NCBI GenBank assembly: GCA_947449255.1
Contig: CANFQX010000009.1
Span: 59,582 to 123,581, forward strand
Direction: 5' to 3'
Origin: Pseudobdellovibrionaceae bacterium
Lineage (GTDB): Bacteria > Bdellovibrionota > Bdellovibrionia > Bdellovibrionales > Bdellovibrionaceae
Length of the DNA: 64,000 bases
Under the pieces are notes generated by a model that had not been told where the DNA came from, did not search any database, and saw only the letters and a list, made by a program, of their open reading frames with translations. Below are positions 26,431 through 34,917 of the stretch, piece after piece. Numbering within the stretch: position 1 is the stretch's first letter; each line of letters opens with the position of its first letter. The position numbers and the translations under genes were made by a program.

Positions 26431-27753
26431 CTACTTGCCCGCTTTTATAAACTTAGTAAAATTCTGGTAACTACCAAACTCAGCTTCAATTTTATTCAAA
26501 AGCATCTGTGGTTCATTGGGGTAAACGCCCTTTGAAACAACATATTCAGCCGATTGTTGGGACCCCATTTTGTTGGGATTCACGCTGACACCCTTGGTTG
26601 CGAGCTCTCTTGTTTTTGCGATAATAGATTGCCGGTAAGTGCTGTTCATACGGGTTTCCCATTGCGCAAGCTCTGATCCCAAATAGGGTTGCTTGTAAAG
26701 TGCATGCTCCATATCCATGCGATTCATAAATTCTCCATAGCCGACTTTAAACTGGCTGTGCAGAATTTCTGGCATTTCACTGACCACGTTGGGCTCAACA
26801 TCAAGCTCTTTCATTAAATTTGAGTCTCTTGAAAGCGTCTTTAGATTTCCTGGCGATAAATTTTTTGTGTGAATATAAAGTCTGGTCATCAGATTTTCAA
26901 TTTTCTCTAAATTCAGCGAAGCTTTCGTCAAGGTCCCCAGAAATAGCATCTCTGGACCGACCACAAAACTGGCGGCATTTAGGGCCGAGTCCTTGGCTGC
27001 GTCTTTTAAGCCTTCTCTCCAGCGCAAATCTCTTTCCACCTTTTTAAGTGTGTTTTGAAACTGACAGGTAAATCTTTGGCTTTGATGGTCTTCCATTTTT
27101 TTTCGAGCAATGGCAATGTCGACTGCGACCTCGGGATCGTCTAAAAGTTCATCAAAGGGATTTCGCAATGTTTCTCTGAGTCTGCCGAGCATGGTTTCAT
27201 ATTTGGCCGTTTTTTTCTGGACAGAGTTTTTTTTATCACTGATGGCCTTTTGGATGTCTTCTTGAAATACCTTCATCAACGACAGCTGGCTTGAACAATT
27301 CGCTGGATCACTTTGATCCAGCGTTTTTAAGAGTTGGCGCTTCATTGAATTTTTCTTAACCCAACCTTGCATTGATTCCTGAGCAAAAAGAGAGTTGTCC
27401 AAAAGGGGCGCGTCCATGATCATGGCATCCTCAGTATCCGCTGAACCCACAAACTTACAAACGGCTAAACTGTGCTCGAGCATGGCTTCTTTCGGACTCA
27501 TTTCTGAAGCTCGATGATTTTTGCTGATCATCTGTTGAAGTGTCGACATCAATTCAAATTTATCCATAGTCTGATGAAGACGAGCTTGACCTTTGTTTTC
27601 TATACCGCAATTTTTTTTATTGGATTCCAATGGGTAATCACTGCAACTGAGCTTTTGTTGTTGCGTTGAAGGATCAGAACTTTTCTTAGCCATAGAATTT
27701 TGACAAAATTGAGTCAGAACTAAGATGCCAATAAAAAATGAAAATCTATTCAT
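26431..27753 (-). CDS. secreted protein of unknown function, helical
   Basis: The 440-residue product has an N-terminal hydrophobic signal (about 3-22). The mature part is highly charged and helix-rich, for example KFELMSTLQQMISKNHRASE, MLGRLRETLRNP and VDIAIARKKMEDHQSQ. A few cysteines (SCSDYP, KNCGIEN, VCKFVG, NCSSQ, FTCQFQ) could form disulfides. No family was recognised. The ATG is supported by GAGGAAG. It is convergent with the giant lipoprotein gene. Confidence 0.65.
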   Translation of the reverse strand: MNRFSFFIGILVLTQFCQNSMAKKSSDPSTQQQKLSCSDYPLESNKKNCGIENKGQARLHQTMDKFELMSTLQQMISKNHRASEMSPKEAMLEHSLAVCKFVGSADTEDAMIMDAPLLDNSLFAQESMQGWVKKNSMKRQLLKTLDQSDPANCSSQLSLMKVFQEDIQKAISDKKNSVQKKTAKYETMLGRLRETLRNPFDELLDDPEVAVDIAIARKKMEDHQSQRFTCQFQNTLKKVERDLRWREGLKDAAKDSALNAASFVVGPEMLFLGTLTKASLNLEKIENLMTRLYIHTKNLSPGNLKTLSRDSNLMKELDVEPNVVSEMPEILHSQFKVGYGEFMNRMDMEHALYKQPYLGSELAQWETRMNSTYRQSIIAKTRELATKGVSVNPNKMGSQQSAEYVVSKGVYPNEPQMLLNKIEAEFGSYQNFTKFIKAGK

Positions 27754-27995
27754 GAGTTCTGCTTCCTCGGACCAAGCCTTTTGAATTCATTTAAATATGA
27801 TTTGATTATTGTAATATCCTGTCTGATTTTTTGGAACTAAGAACAAGCCCAGGGAATCTTATCGGTCTTACAACCCGCCTTCAGTCCAGAGTGCTTATTT
27901 AGATTGAGCCCAAATACTTTTGCCCTCATGGATCAGCAAGATCTCGAAAATAAATGACTTGCGACTTTTAATCTTTAGGCTTGATAATTTAGTTT

Positions 27996-29015
27996 ATGCT
28001 GAAGGACCTATTAAAATTAGTAAGACTTGCTGAACAACCTGGGCCCCTCAAAGAGTTCGTCCAGGTTGATACACTCACCGAAATAAAATACCGCAATGAG
28101 GTTTATCCCATCGTGTCTTTCACCATTGGATCCAAGAATCCTGAGCACCCCGTGCTTTTTATAACCGGTGGAGTTCATGGTCTAGAACGAATTGGCGCGC
28201 AACTGGCCTGGAGTTTATTGAAAACCACTTTGGATCGGTTAACTTGGGATATTCTGTTGCAAGAGCTATTTACAAAAATTCGCTTAGTCTTTATCCCTCT
28301 GGTGAACCCCGTGGGTTATGAGCACTACACCCGAAGCAACGGAAATGGCGTTGATCTGATGCGAAACTCACCTGTCAAAGCCATCGAGAAAACGCCTTTT
28401 TTATTGGGCGGCCAAAGGTATTCTTCACGACTTCCCTGGTATCAGGGTCAGATCGACGTGCTTGAAGAAGAAAACAAAGTTCTTTACCAAAAATTTTTCC
28501 AATCCTGTGGTCAAAGCAAATGTGTTGTCTCCGTAGACTTTCACTCTGGTTTTGGCGTGAAAGATAGACTTTGGTTTCCCTATTCTTACACGGCCCAGCC
28601 CTTTCATTATTTTCCTGAGATGTATGCCTTTGCCAGACTCTTTGAGCAAACTCACCCCTACCATATTTATAAAATTGAGCCTCAATCCGAGGGCTATCTT
28701 TTAAATGGTGATATTTGGGATTATATTTTCTTAGATTTCAAAAATAAAAACCCGAATTCTGTCTATTTGCCTTTGACGCTAGAAATGGGCTCTTGGGTTT
28801 GGGTGAAAAAGAATCCCCTGCAAGTGTTTTCAAGGCATGGGATTTTTAACCCCATGAAAGAACACAGAATGAAGCGAACCTACAGAAGGCATCATCTGCT
28901 TTATGATTTTCTTTTAAAATCACTGTACTCGCACCCGGCTTGGTCAGATCTGGATACCAAAAGTCGAAATCACAACACAGTGGCCGCAACCGAAAGATGG
29001 TATGACAACAAATAA
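27996..29015 (+). CDS. M14 family zinc carboxypeptidase
   Basis: The 339-residue protein carries the M14 zinc ligands in GGVHGLERIG (His61, Glu64) and SVDFHSGFG (His183). A catalytic glutamate candidate lies in LTLEMGSW (Glu263). The NPVGYEHYTRSNGNGVDLMRN segment corresponds to the substrate-binding Asn-Arg region of the family. No signal peptide is visible, so it is probably cytosolic, or exported in a non-classical way. M14 enzymes trim C-terminal residues from peptides or from peptidoglycan stem peptides; the substrate here is unknown. The gene ends inside the start of the alpha/beta hydrolase gene (14-nt overlap), which suggests coupled expression. No clear ribosome binding site or promoter was seen in the 242 bp upstream. 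Confidence 0.82.
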   Translation: MLKDLLKLVRLAEQPGPLKEFVQVDTLTEIKYRNEVYPIVSFTIGSKNPEHPVLFITGGVHGLERIGAQLAWSLLKTTLDRLTWDILLQELFTKIRLVFIPLVNPVGYEHYTRSNGNGVDLMRNSPVKAIEKTPFLLGGQRYSSRLPWYQGQIDVLEEENKVLYQKFFQSCGQSKCVVSVDFHSGFGVKDRLWFPYSYTAQPFHYFPEMYAFARLFEQTHPYHIYKIEPQSEGYLLNGDIWDYIFLDFKNKNPNSVYLPLTLEMGSWVWVKKNPLQVFSRHGIFNPMKEHRMKRTYRRHHLLYDFLLKSLYSHPAWSDLDTKSRNHNTVAATERWYDNK

Positions 29016-29748
29016 CTGGATTTTCTTAAGGGGCTTGACCAGAGGCAATGCCCACTGGAGTCAATTTCCAAAAATTTTTAAAAATCAAAATCCTGGCTGT
29101 GAGATTGAGCTTTTGGAAATTCCCGGCAATGGCACAGTCAGCGAAGTCACGACATCCACAGATCCCCTGAAAGTTATTGAATTTATTCGCAACAAAAGTC
29201 AATTCTGCCAACAAAAAATGAGCTTTAACTTATGCGGGATTTCCTTAGGTGGAATGATTGCCTTAAAATGGGCAGAACTTTATCCCTCGGAAGTTCAAAG
29301 CCTTTCGCTCATCAATTCAAGTCTGAGAGAAACTTCACCTTTTTACCAACGGCTAAGACCTCAATGCTATCTGCAAATCCTTAAAGCGGTATTCTCACGT
29401 TCTGCGACCGAGCAAGAAAGTTTAATACTACAAATCACCTCAAACAATTTTGAATCCACCAAAGATAACATTCCATCTTTTGCCGAATTCGCTGAAAGTC
29501 ACCCCGTGACCATTAAAAATCTAATCAATCAATTGATTCTGGCCAACAAAATTACAATCCAAAGAAATCCTGCTCTTCCCATGAAGGTCATCTGGTCGGA
29601 AAGAGATCGATTGGTCAACAATCTTTGCTCGCAGAAAATCGCTTTGAAAATGAAGGCCCAAACCTATATTCACCCCACAGCAGGTCATGATTTGCCTTTA
29701 GACGCACCTGATTGGCTGTCGAATATTCTATCTTACAAACAAGAATAA
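29002..29748 (+). CDS. alpha/beta-fold hydrolase
   Basis: The 248-residue protein has the nucleophile elbow CGISLGG (Ser81). Asp202 lies in SERDRLV and His229 in TAGHDLPLD, which completes the expected triad in the right order and spacing. The N-terminal RGLTRGNAHW takes the place of the usual HG oxyanion motif. No signal peptide is present. The substrate cannot be predicted; BioH-like esterases and lipases share this layout. It overlaps the M14 gene by 14 nt. Confidence 0.82.
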   Translation: MTTNNWIFLRGLTRGNAHWSQFPKIFKNQNPGCEIELLEIPGNGTVSEVTTSTDPLKVIEFIRNKSQFCQQKMSFNLCGISLGGMIALKWAELYPSEVQSLSLINSSLRETSPFYQRLRPQCYLQILKAVFSRSATEQESLILQITSNNFESTKDNIPSFAEFAESHPVTIKNLINQLILANKITIQRNPALPMKVIWSERDRLVNNLCSQKIALKMKAQTYIHPTAGHDLPLDAPDWLSNILSYKQE

Positions 29749-29837
29749 AACATTCCACAAACGTATTGCTGTCAAACACCTGACAAATTTTCGATAATTT
29801 TTTGTTACAATTTGACAAGATAACCAAGGGGGAAATC

Positions 29838-30677
29838 TTGATCGAGCTAATGACACAGAAAGTTACTGGAATTTATCAAATGCGTTCCAACCGACTTCAC
29901 AACTTTAAGCCTAAGATCGAAGTCAATGCCGAGGTGGGTTCCTTTCAAATCAAGACAGTAACTAATTTGGATGACCTCAAAGAAGCCCTTGAATTGCGCT
30001 ATGAAGTCTTCCACAAAGAGATGATGGGCAAAAAAAATAATTATGGCCTAGATGTCGATGAATTCGACTTTGATTGTGATCATTTAATAATAAAAGATCT
30101 AACGACAAATAAAATAATTGGCACTTACCGCATACGCAGCACTCAGTTTTCAGATCATTTTTATTCAGAAAAAGAATTCATGATGAGTTCAATTCTACAA
30201 AAACCAGGCGCAAAATTAGAGCTTGGACGAGCCTGCATCCACAAAGATTATCGCCGAGGTGTGATCATCTCTCTGCTTTGGAAAGGCATCGCTGACTATA
30301 TTTCAGCCTCAAATTCAGATTTTCTTTTTGGTTGCGCCACTGTGACAACCGACGATCCAAGAAAAGCTGCCCTTTTAACTAAATATTTTGAAGAGGATGG
30401 CAGAATCAATCCAGAATTCAGGGCTAGGCCTACATTGAAATTCACAATGCCACTGATTGGGTTGTTTAAACAGGAATTCGAAAATCCACTAACAACAGAA
30501 CAAAAGTCCGAAGCCAAGGCACTGATTCCCCCCCTTTGCCGGGCCTATTTAAAAATCGGCGCCTCTATCGCGGGCGAACCCGCTTGGGATAAAGAATTTC
30601 AATGTATTGATTTTTTAACAATTCTTCGCCGTGAAGATTTGAATGAATCCGTTTCTCGAAGGTATAGAATGAATTAG
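29838..30677 (+). CDS. GNAT-like N-acyltransferase (OlsB/Acetyltransf_5-like)
   Basis: The frame is open from 29802, but the TTG at 29838 has AAGGGGG at good spacing and is preferred; ATG at 29850 is the alternative. The product (279 residues from the TTG) has the hallmarks of the OlsB-like family: LRYEVFHKEM, DEFDFDCDHLIIKD, IGTYRIRS, LELGRACIHKDYRRG and ISLLWKGIADY. Relatives transfer an acyl chain from acyl-ACP to ornithine or similar amines to make aminolipids, and others are of unknown function. No OlsA-type second acyltransferase is adjacent, so the lipid product is uncertain. Confidence 0.8.
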   Translation: MIELMTQKVTGIYQMRSNRLHNFKPKIEVNAEVGSFQIKTVTNLDDLKEALELRYEVFHKEMMGKKNNYGLDVDEFDFDCDHLIIKDLTTNKIIGTYRIRSTQFSDHFYSEKEFMMSSILQKPGAKLELGRACIHKDYRRGVIISLLWKGIADYISASNSDFLFGCATVTTDDPRKAALLTKYFEEDGRINPEFRARPTLKFTMPLIGLFKQEFENPLTTEQKSEAKALIPPLCRAYLKIGASIAGEPAWDKEFQCIDFLTILRREDLNESVSRRYRMN

Positions 30678-30686
30678 AAAATTCTA

Positions 30687-32036
30687 TCATTCTACTTCGA
30701 GACTGTTTTTCTTCGCCACTTCTGAGAAATAAAGCGCACTGCCTCTTGGCGTGCGCTTTTGATTTGTGTAATTCACTTCATACAATCCAAACCGTGGAGC
30801 AAATCCTTCGTTCCATTCAAAGTTATCAAGCAACGACCAGTGGCAATAGGCTTGAACACGGGCCCCCTCCGTGATAGCCCTGTGCATGGCACTCAAGTGA
30901 GAGGTTAAAAAAACTTTGCGGAAGGCGTCTCTGTGGTCGGCAATGCCATTTTCAGTCACTAGAATATCTTTGCTAGGAAAGCGCTTACTGATTTCTTTGA
31001 GAATTAAATAAAATCCCTCTGGATAAATTTCCCACTTTAAATCATTAACCTGGGCCTCTGCCGGAACCGACCTTTCCAATTCAAACTTTGTCAGGGAAAA
31101 GTGAATATGATCTCTGGTGTAGTAATTCACTCCAAAGAAATCTTGAGTGCCTTTTAAGCCTTCAATGTCCTGATCTACAGAAATTAGAAATGGAACATAC
31201 AATTGCAATCGTCCTGTTTCTGGAGCCGTTGCAAACGCCCAATTCCAAGCCTTGTCTAGTTGGCTTGCTAGCAGCCAATCCACGGGATTGAACCATTGCG
31301 TGGGTTCAAAAACTCGCAAGTGGTGAGCAAATCCAACTCTTACCATTGTCTTCTTGTTTTGCGTATGAATTAAATTATAGGATTGAACGTGCGCCTGTAA
31401 CATGGCAGTCAGAGCACGACCGGCAGCTTTAGAATCATTTCGTCTAGGGGGCATCACTCCAGCTATATAGCCGCCAAATATGACGACCATCGGTTCATTA
31501 AATGTAATCCAATCCTGAACATCGGGCGCTATTTCAGTGACCACTTTTTCAGTGTATTTCTTAAATGCTTTAGGAAATTCAGTCCACTCCCAGGATCCTT
31601 TTGCAACCACCCAAGTAGGCAAGGTGAAGTGATGCAGGGTGATCATCGGCTCAATACCTTGCGCCCTTAGTGTTTTTATTTCATTCTTATAATGTTCAAT
31701 AGCAGCTTGATTCCACTGGCCTTCTAACGGTTCGATTTTTGCCCACTCGATGGAGAATCGATAGCTTTTGACGTTGAGGTCTTTCATCAATAGTGTGTCT
31801 TCTTCAACTCGGTTCCAATGATCAGAAGCCTTACCCGATTTTTCATTGTTTTTAATTGCGCCCGGATTTTTTTCGAAAGCCCACCAGTCGCTATTGATAT
31901 TGTCACCTTCAATTTGATGAGCCGCAGTGGCCACACACCACTTGAAGTTTGCTGGGAAAGTGAGCACTTTAGCGAATGCTGAGTTTGGCAAGGCAGGAAT
32001 CAACAAGCTAAATAGAATCAGAAACAAAAATTTCAT
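30687..32036 (-). CDS. secreted family 1 glycoside hydrolase (beta-glucosidase-like)
   Basis: The 449-residue product starts with a signal peptide (about 1-22, ending NSAFA). Right after it comes FPANFKWCVATAAHQIEGD, the GH1 N-terminal signature. The acid/base glutamate is in WITFNEP (Glu181) and the nucleophile in LVTENGIAD (Glu362), with the conserved SIEW and FGVNYYTRDH segments between. All catalytic residues are present, so it should be active on beta-glucosides or beta-galactosides. Most bacterial GH1 enzymes are cytosolic, and a secreted form is less usual. GGAGAAG precedes the ATG. The nearest co-oriented gene is the NUDIX gene upstream. Confidence 0.9.
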   Translation of the reverse strand: MKFLFLILFSLLIPALPNSAFAKVLTFPANFKWCVATAAHQIEGDNINSDWWAFEKNPGAIKNNEKSGKASDHWNRVEEDTLLMKDLNVKSYRFSIEWAKIEPLEGQWNQAAIEHYKNEIKTLRAQGIEPMITLHHFTLPTWVVAKGSWEWTEFPKAFKKYTEKVVTEIAPDVQDWITFNEPMVVIFGGYIAGVMPPRRNDSKAAGRALTAMLQAHVQSYNLIHTQNKKTMVRVGFAHHLRVFEPTQWFNPVDWLLASQLDKAWNWAFATAPETGRLQLYVPFLISVDQDIEGLKGTQDFFGVNYYTRDHIHFSLTKFELERSVPAEAQVNDLKWEIYPEGFYLILKEISKRFPSKDILVTENGIADHRDAFRKVFLTSHLSAMHRAITEGARVQAYCHWSLLDNFEWNEGFAPRFGLYEVNYTNQKRTPRGSALYFSEVAKKNSLEVE

Positions 32037-32062
32037 CGCACTTCTCCATGGAGCTACCTAGA

Positions 32063-32620
32063 CTAGGTCCACTCCCCACTTAGATATTTATCAAGCCAGA
32101 AGGCGGCAATCTGGGTTTTTACGTCTGTGACTTTACCTTCAAAGATCAACTTCATCAGTTCTTTGGGGTGAATTTCTATGAGCTCTAAAAACTCACCTTG
32201 ATCCAGCTTTTGCTCTCCTTGGATTAAACCCTCTGCCAAGTATAAATCAATTTGCTCATTTGAATACCCAATAACTGGATGAATAGAAGTCAAAAATTTC
32301 ATTTTTTGGGCCTGATAGCCTGTTTCTTCCAAAAGCTCTCGATGTGCGGTTGTCAAAGTGTCTTCATTAGGGTCTCGTTTGCCTGCCGGAAATTCTAAAA
32401 AAACTTTCTTTAATGCGTGACGATATTGATGCAACATCATCACGTTTCCATTGGGCAATAGGGGAATGATCGCCGCGGCACCAGGATGCAGAATGGTTTC
32501 CCGGAAATAATTTTTTCCATCAGGGGCCTGGACTTCGTCTTGTTCAATCTTAAGAAATTGCCCCTTAAAAATACGTTTTGTGTTCAATATCTTTTCATGC
32601 AAATGCTTTTTGAAGTTCAT
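32063..32620 (-). CDS. NUDIX hydrolase, ADP-ribose pyrophosphatase-like
   Basis: The frame is open from 32722. The ATG at 32620 (MNFKKHLHEKILNTKRIFKG) is chosen because the preceding residues look non-coding, although no strong ribosome binding site supports any start. The 185-residue protein has the NUDIX box, GKRDPNEDTLTTAHRELLEE followed by TGY, with REXXEE intact. The preceding IIPLLPNGNVMMLHQYRHAL is typical of ADP-ribose or nucleoside-diphosphate-sugar pyrophosphatases. It is cytosolic and likely cleaves ADP-ribose or similar. It lies 26 bp upstream of the GH1 gene in the same direction, so the two could be cotranscribed. Confidence 0.85.
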   Translation of the reverse strand: MNFKKHLHEKILNTKRIFKGQFLKIEQDEVQAPDGKNYFRETILHPGAAAIIPLLPNGNVMMLHQYRHALKKVFLEFPAGKRDPNEDTLTTAHRELLEETGYQAQKMKFLTSIHPVIGYSNEQIDLYLAEGLIQGEQKLDQGEFLELIEIHPKELMKLIFEGKVTDVKTQIAAFWLDKYLSGEWT

Positions 32621-32867
32621 TCGTAAATTTTTACATGCTTTCATTCGAAGAACCAGATTTGTCTTTAATACTGACTTATGAATCAGAACGAGCAAGCCTT
32701 TCGACCGGAACACACGGTCCAACTATTGCGAGCTCTAGCGAATTAAAAGATTCTAAAAGAGACCACAAAAACAAAAGAAAGAAAATAGACACTTTTGTTC
32801 ATGACAATAGGATTGGTCATTTTTGTGAATAATTTATTTTAAATATTAAAGGATCACGGAGGATCTC

Positions 32868-33623
32868 ATGAAGTTCTTAATTAAAGCTATTCTTTTTTCA
32901 GGTGCCCTGCTCACCGCTTCAGCCCTTTTCATTCAAGATGCCAATGCGGCTCGCAGCAGCTCCGGTGGAACTGGTTTTTTTGGTGGAGACAATTCCATTG
33001 GTTTCGGGGGATCGACTGTATCAGCTGGTCAGAATGATTTAAATAGCATCATTGATTCAGCTCATGCATCTGCCAATGCCAATACAAAAAATTTGGGTGC
33101 AGCTTACGAGTTTTATGTTAATTGGATTCATAAAATCGCCATGACTTCCTATGCTGTTGTCTTGCGTCCGTCTTACTTTATGCAGTCTGAAAAAGGGACC
33201 GGAACTGGTGGCAGCTTTGATTATTCGCTCTCTGGATTTGCGGTATTTCCAATATTCCGGATCTATCCATTAGAAAATGACTTCATTCACTTTTTCATGC
33301 AAGCCGGAGTCGGCTATGGAAGCCTTTCTGGTGACATCACTGCTGCAAGCAGCACACTGACTTTCCAAGGCAATTCTTTCGGTGCAATGGGTGGCATTGG
33401 AGTTGATTTCTGCTTTACTCCTTCGCATTGTATAACCATCGAAGGAAATTTGCGCTACCTTCCGATTGAAAGAAATATTTCAACTGGTGGCACTTGCTCA
33501 AACGGCAGCATTCCAGGTGTTTCACAATGTGGCGGCACCACTGAAGTTGAAACCTCGAGCACAGACTTGCGCACAACCATGTCTGGCGTCCAAGGTCTGC
33601 TTGGCTACACTTTTAATTTTTAG
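32868..33623 (+). CDS. putative outer-membrane beta-barrel protein
   Basis: The 251-residue protein has a signal peptide (about 1-27, ending DANAA) and a Gly/Ser-rich start of the mature part. Eight or so strand-like segments follow (for example MTSYAVVLRPSYFM, FIHFFMQAGVGYGSLSGD, CITIEGNLRYLPI). The end GVQGLLGYTFNF has a terminal Phe, the usual outer-membrane insertion signal. Cysteine pairs occur (DFCFTPSHC, TCSNGSIPGVSQC). ACGGAGGATCTC precedes the ATG. It is probably an OmpA/OmpW-like small barrel. The following gene starts 55 bp downstream and may be cotranscribed. Confidence 0.7.
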   Translation: MKFLIKAILFSGALLTASALFIQDANAARSSSGGTGFFGGDNSIGFGGSTVSAGQNDLNSIIDSAHASANANTKNLGAAYEFYVNWIHKIAMTSYAVVLRPSYFMQSEKGTGTGGSFDYSLSGFAVFPIFRIYPLENDFIHFFMQAGVGYGSLSGDITAASSTLTFQGNSFGAMGGIGVDFCFTPSHCITIEGNLRYLPIERNISTGGTCSNGSIPGVSQCGGTTEVETSSTDLRTTMSGVQGLLGYTFNF

Positions 33624-33678
33624 TTATCTTTTTTAAAATAACTAACAGCCCCCTTGTCCACAGAATCGAGCGCTAGAT

Positions 33679-34890
33679 ATGCAGTTTTCTAAAATTTTTG
33701 TGCCTTTTTTATTTTTAGTGAATGTTGAATCTAGCTTTGCTCAAAACAAATTGTATCAGGCCGTGCAACCCTTTGGAGATGTTGGGGCCAGTGGACAAAA
33801 AACTTCAGTCATCCTGGCCCCTGTGAATGCCAGCACTTCTTTTTTTGACCCTTCAAAAAAAATAAAAGATGGCGCCGATTACTTTAGTTTTGAAAACAAA
33901 TACCTCTATCAAATTAAGGAAATAAAGACGACTGATTCTTCAGCAGATTTTGCCGATCTAAGGACGCTCATTCAGAGGCAGAAGCTGTTGATGCAAGAAA
34001 AGGATGTCAAAAATTGCATTCGCACAAAAGGTTACATCGCTGCGAATGGATACATCGAATGCTATTTCACCAGCGAGGTTCCCGTCTTTAAAAGTGGCGA
34101 TTATGACTTTCAGGATTCGTACATGGAATCCATGAAAGTGGCGAGCAAGCCGACACCCTCTGTTCCCATGTCCAAAAAAGAGCTTACTCGGCTAAACGCT
34201 CGAACGGTCCCAAAAGACGAGGCCTATGTTTCGACTCTGAATTCAAAAATAAGTGAAGTGAATAAAACTCTCAACAAGAGGACTTCCTTTCTTGCAAACT
34301 GCAAAAAGGGATATTACGTCCCAAGCAGTCAACCCGGGGATTCAAAGCTGCTTTGCGCACTAAAAAAAGCGCAACAGGCCTTTATCGAGGGTAAGAACTC
34401 TGGAAAAATACAAAAAGATGTCTTCATCTTGAATGACTTTTCATCCGGTGCGGTGATGGGGAAAATGTGGTTTTTGCACGCTGATGGAACTCCAGCAAAT
34501 GTAGCTCAAAAAAATCCTATTGAAGTCTCTCGAGGCGATGGCGGATTTGGTCGCGGCAGAGGATCACTCAGAACCCCCAATGGAGCACTGGTGACAAAAG
34601 CTTACAATCCCCCTCGCTCTGGCAGAATCAAAGATGGCATTGAGTTGGAAGGTCTAGAAGCTGAAAATGCCGATGTTCATGGTCGTGGAGTTTTGCTGCA
34701 TGGTTGGGATCCGCGAAATCCAACGGCTGGCTGCCTCGGAGTTTCCGGAACCTTGACACTTGGGAATCAAAGAGATGTTTTAGGCAGTCCTCCTCCGTAC
34801 CTGGATAACCTGAAGCAGGGCATATTGAAAGGTGGTGGGGTGATGATCTATAATTTTACCCCAAGTAAAGCGAAGGAATGTGGGTTTTAA
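33679..34890 (+). CDS. secreted protein with YkuD_2-like L,D-transpeptidase motif
   Basis: This 403-residue protein has a signal peptide (about 1-21, ending SSFAQ). Its C-terminal part contains HGRGVLLHGWDPRNPTAGCL (His341 and Cys352). That recalls the HG...(S/T)xGC active site of L,D-transpeptidase folds, particularly the YkuD_2-like group, in which a cysteine nucleophile works with a histidine. If so, it would modify peptidoglycan cross-links or anchor proteins in the periplasm. The spacing between His and Cys is short and the usual Arg after GC is replaced by Leu, so the call is tentative. The N-terminal 250 residues are unrecognised. It lies 27 bp upstream of the JmjC/cupin gene on the same strand. 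Confidence 0.55.
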   Translation: MQFSKIFVPFLFLVNVESSFAQNKLYQAVQPFGDVGASGQKTSVILAPVNASTSFFDPSKKIKDGADYFSFENKYLYQIKEIKTTDSSADFADLRTLIQRQKLLMQEKDVKNCIRTKGYIAANGYIECYFTSEVPVFKSGDYDFQDSYMESMKVASKPTPSVPMSKKELTRLNARTVPKDEAYVSTLNSKISEVNKTLNKRTSFLANCKKGYYVPSSQPGDSKLLCALKKAQQAFIEGKNSGKIQKDVFILNDFSSGAVMGKMWFLHADGTPANVAQKNPIEVSRGDGGFGRGRGSLRTPNGALVTKAYNPPRSGRIKDGIELEGLEAENADVHGRGVLLHGWDPRNPTAGCLGVSGTLTLGNQRDVLGSPPPYLDNLKQGILKGGGVMIYNFTPSKAKECGF

Positions 34891-34917
34891 TTTATTTTCT
34901 GAATCATCGGAGGCCTT

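Noticed and set aside
32635..32832. A 65-codon plus-strand frame between the NUDIX and outer-membrane protein genes
   Set aside because: It overlaps the 5' side of the NUDIX frame, has no ribosome binding site and no recognisable content.
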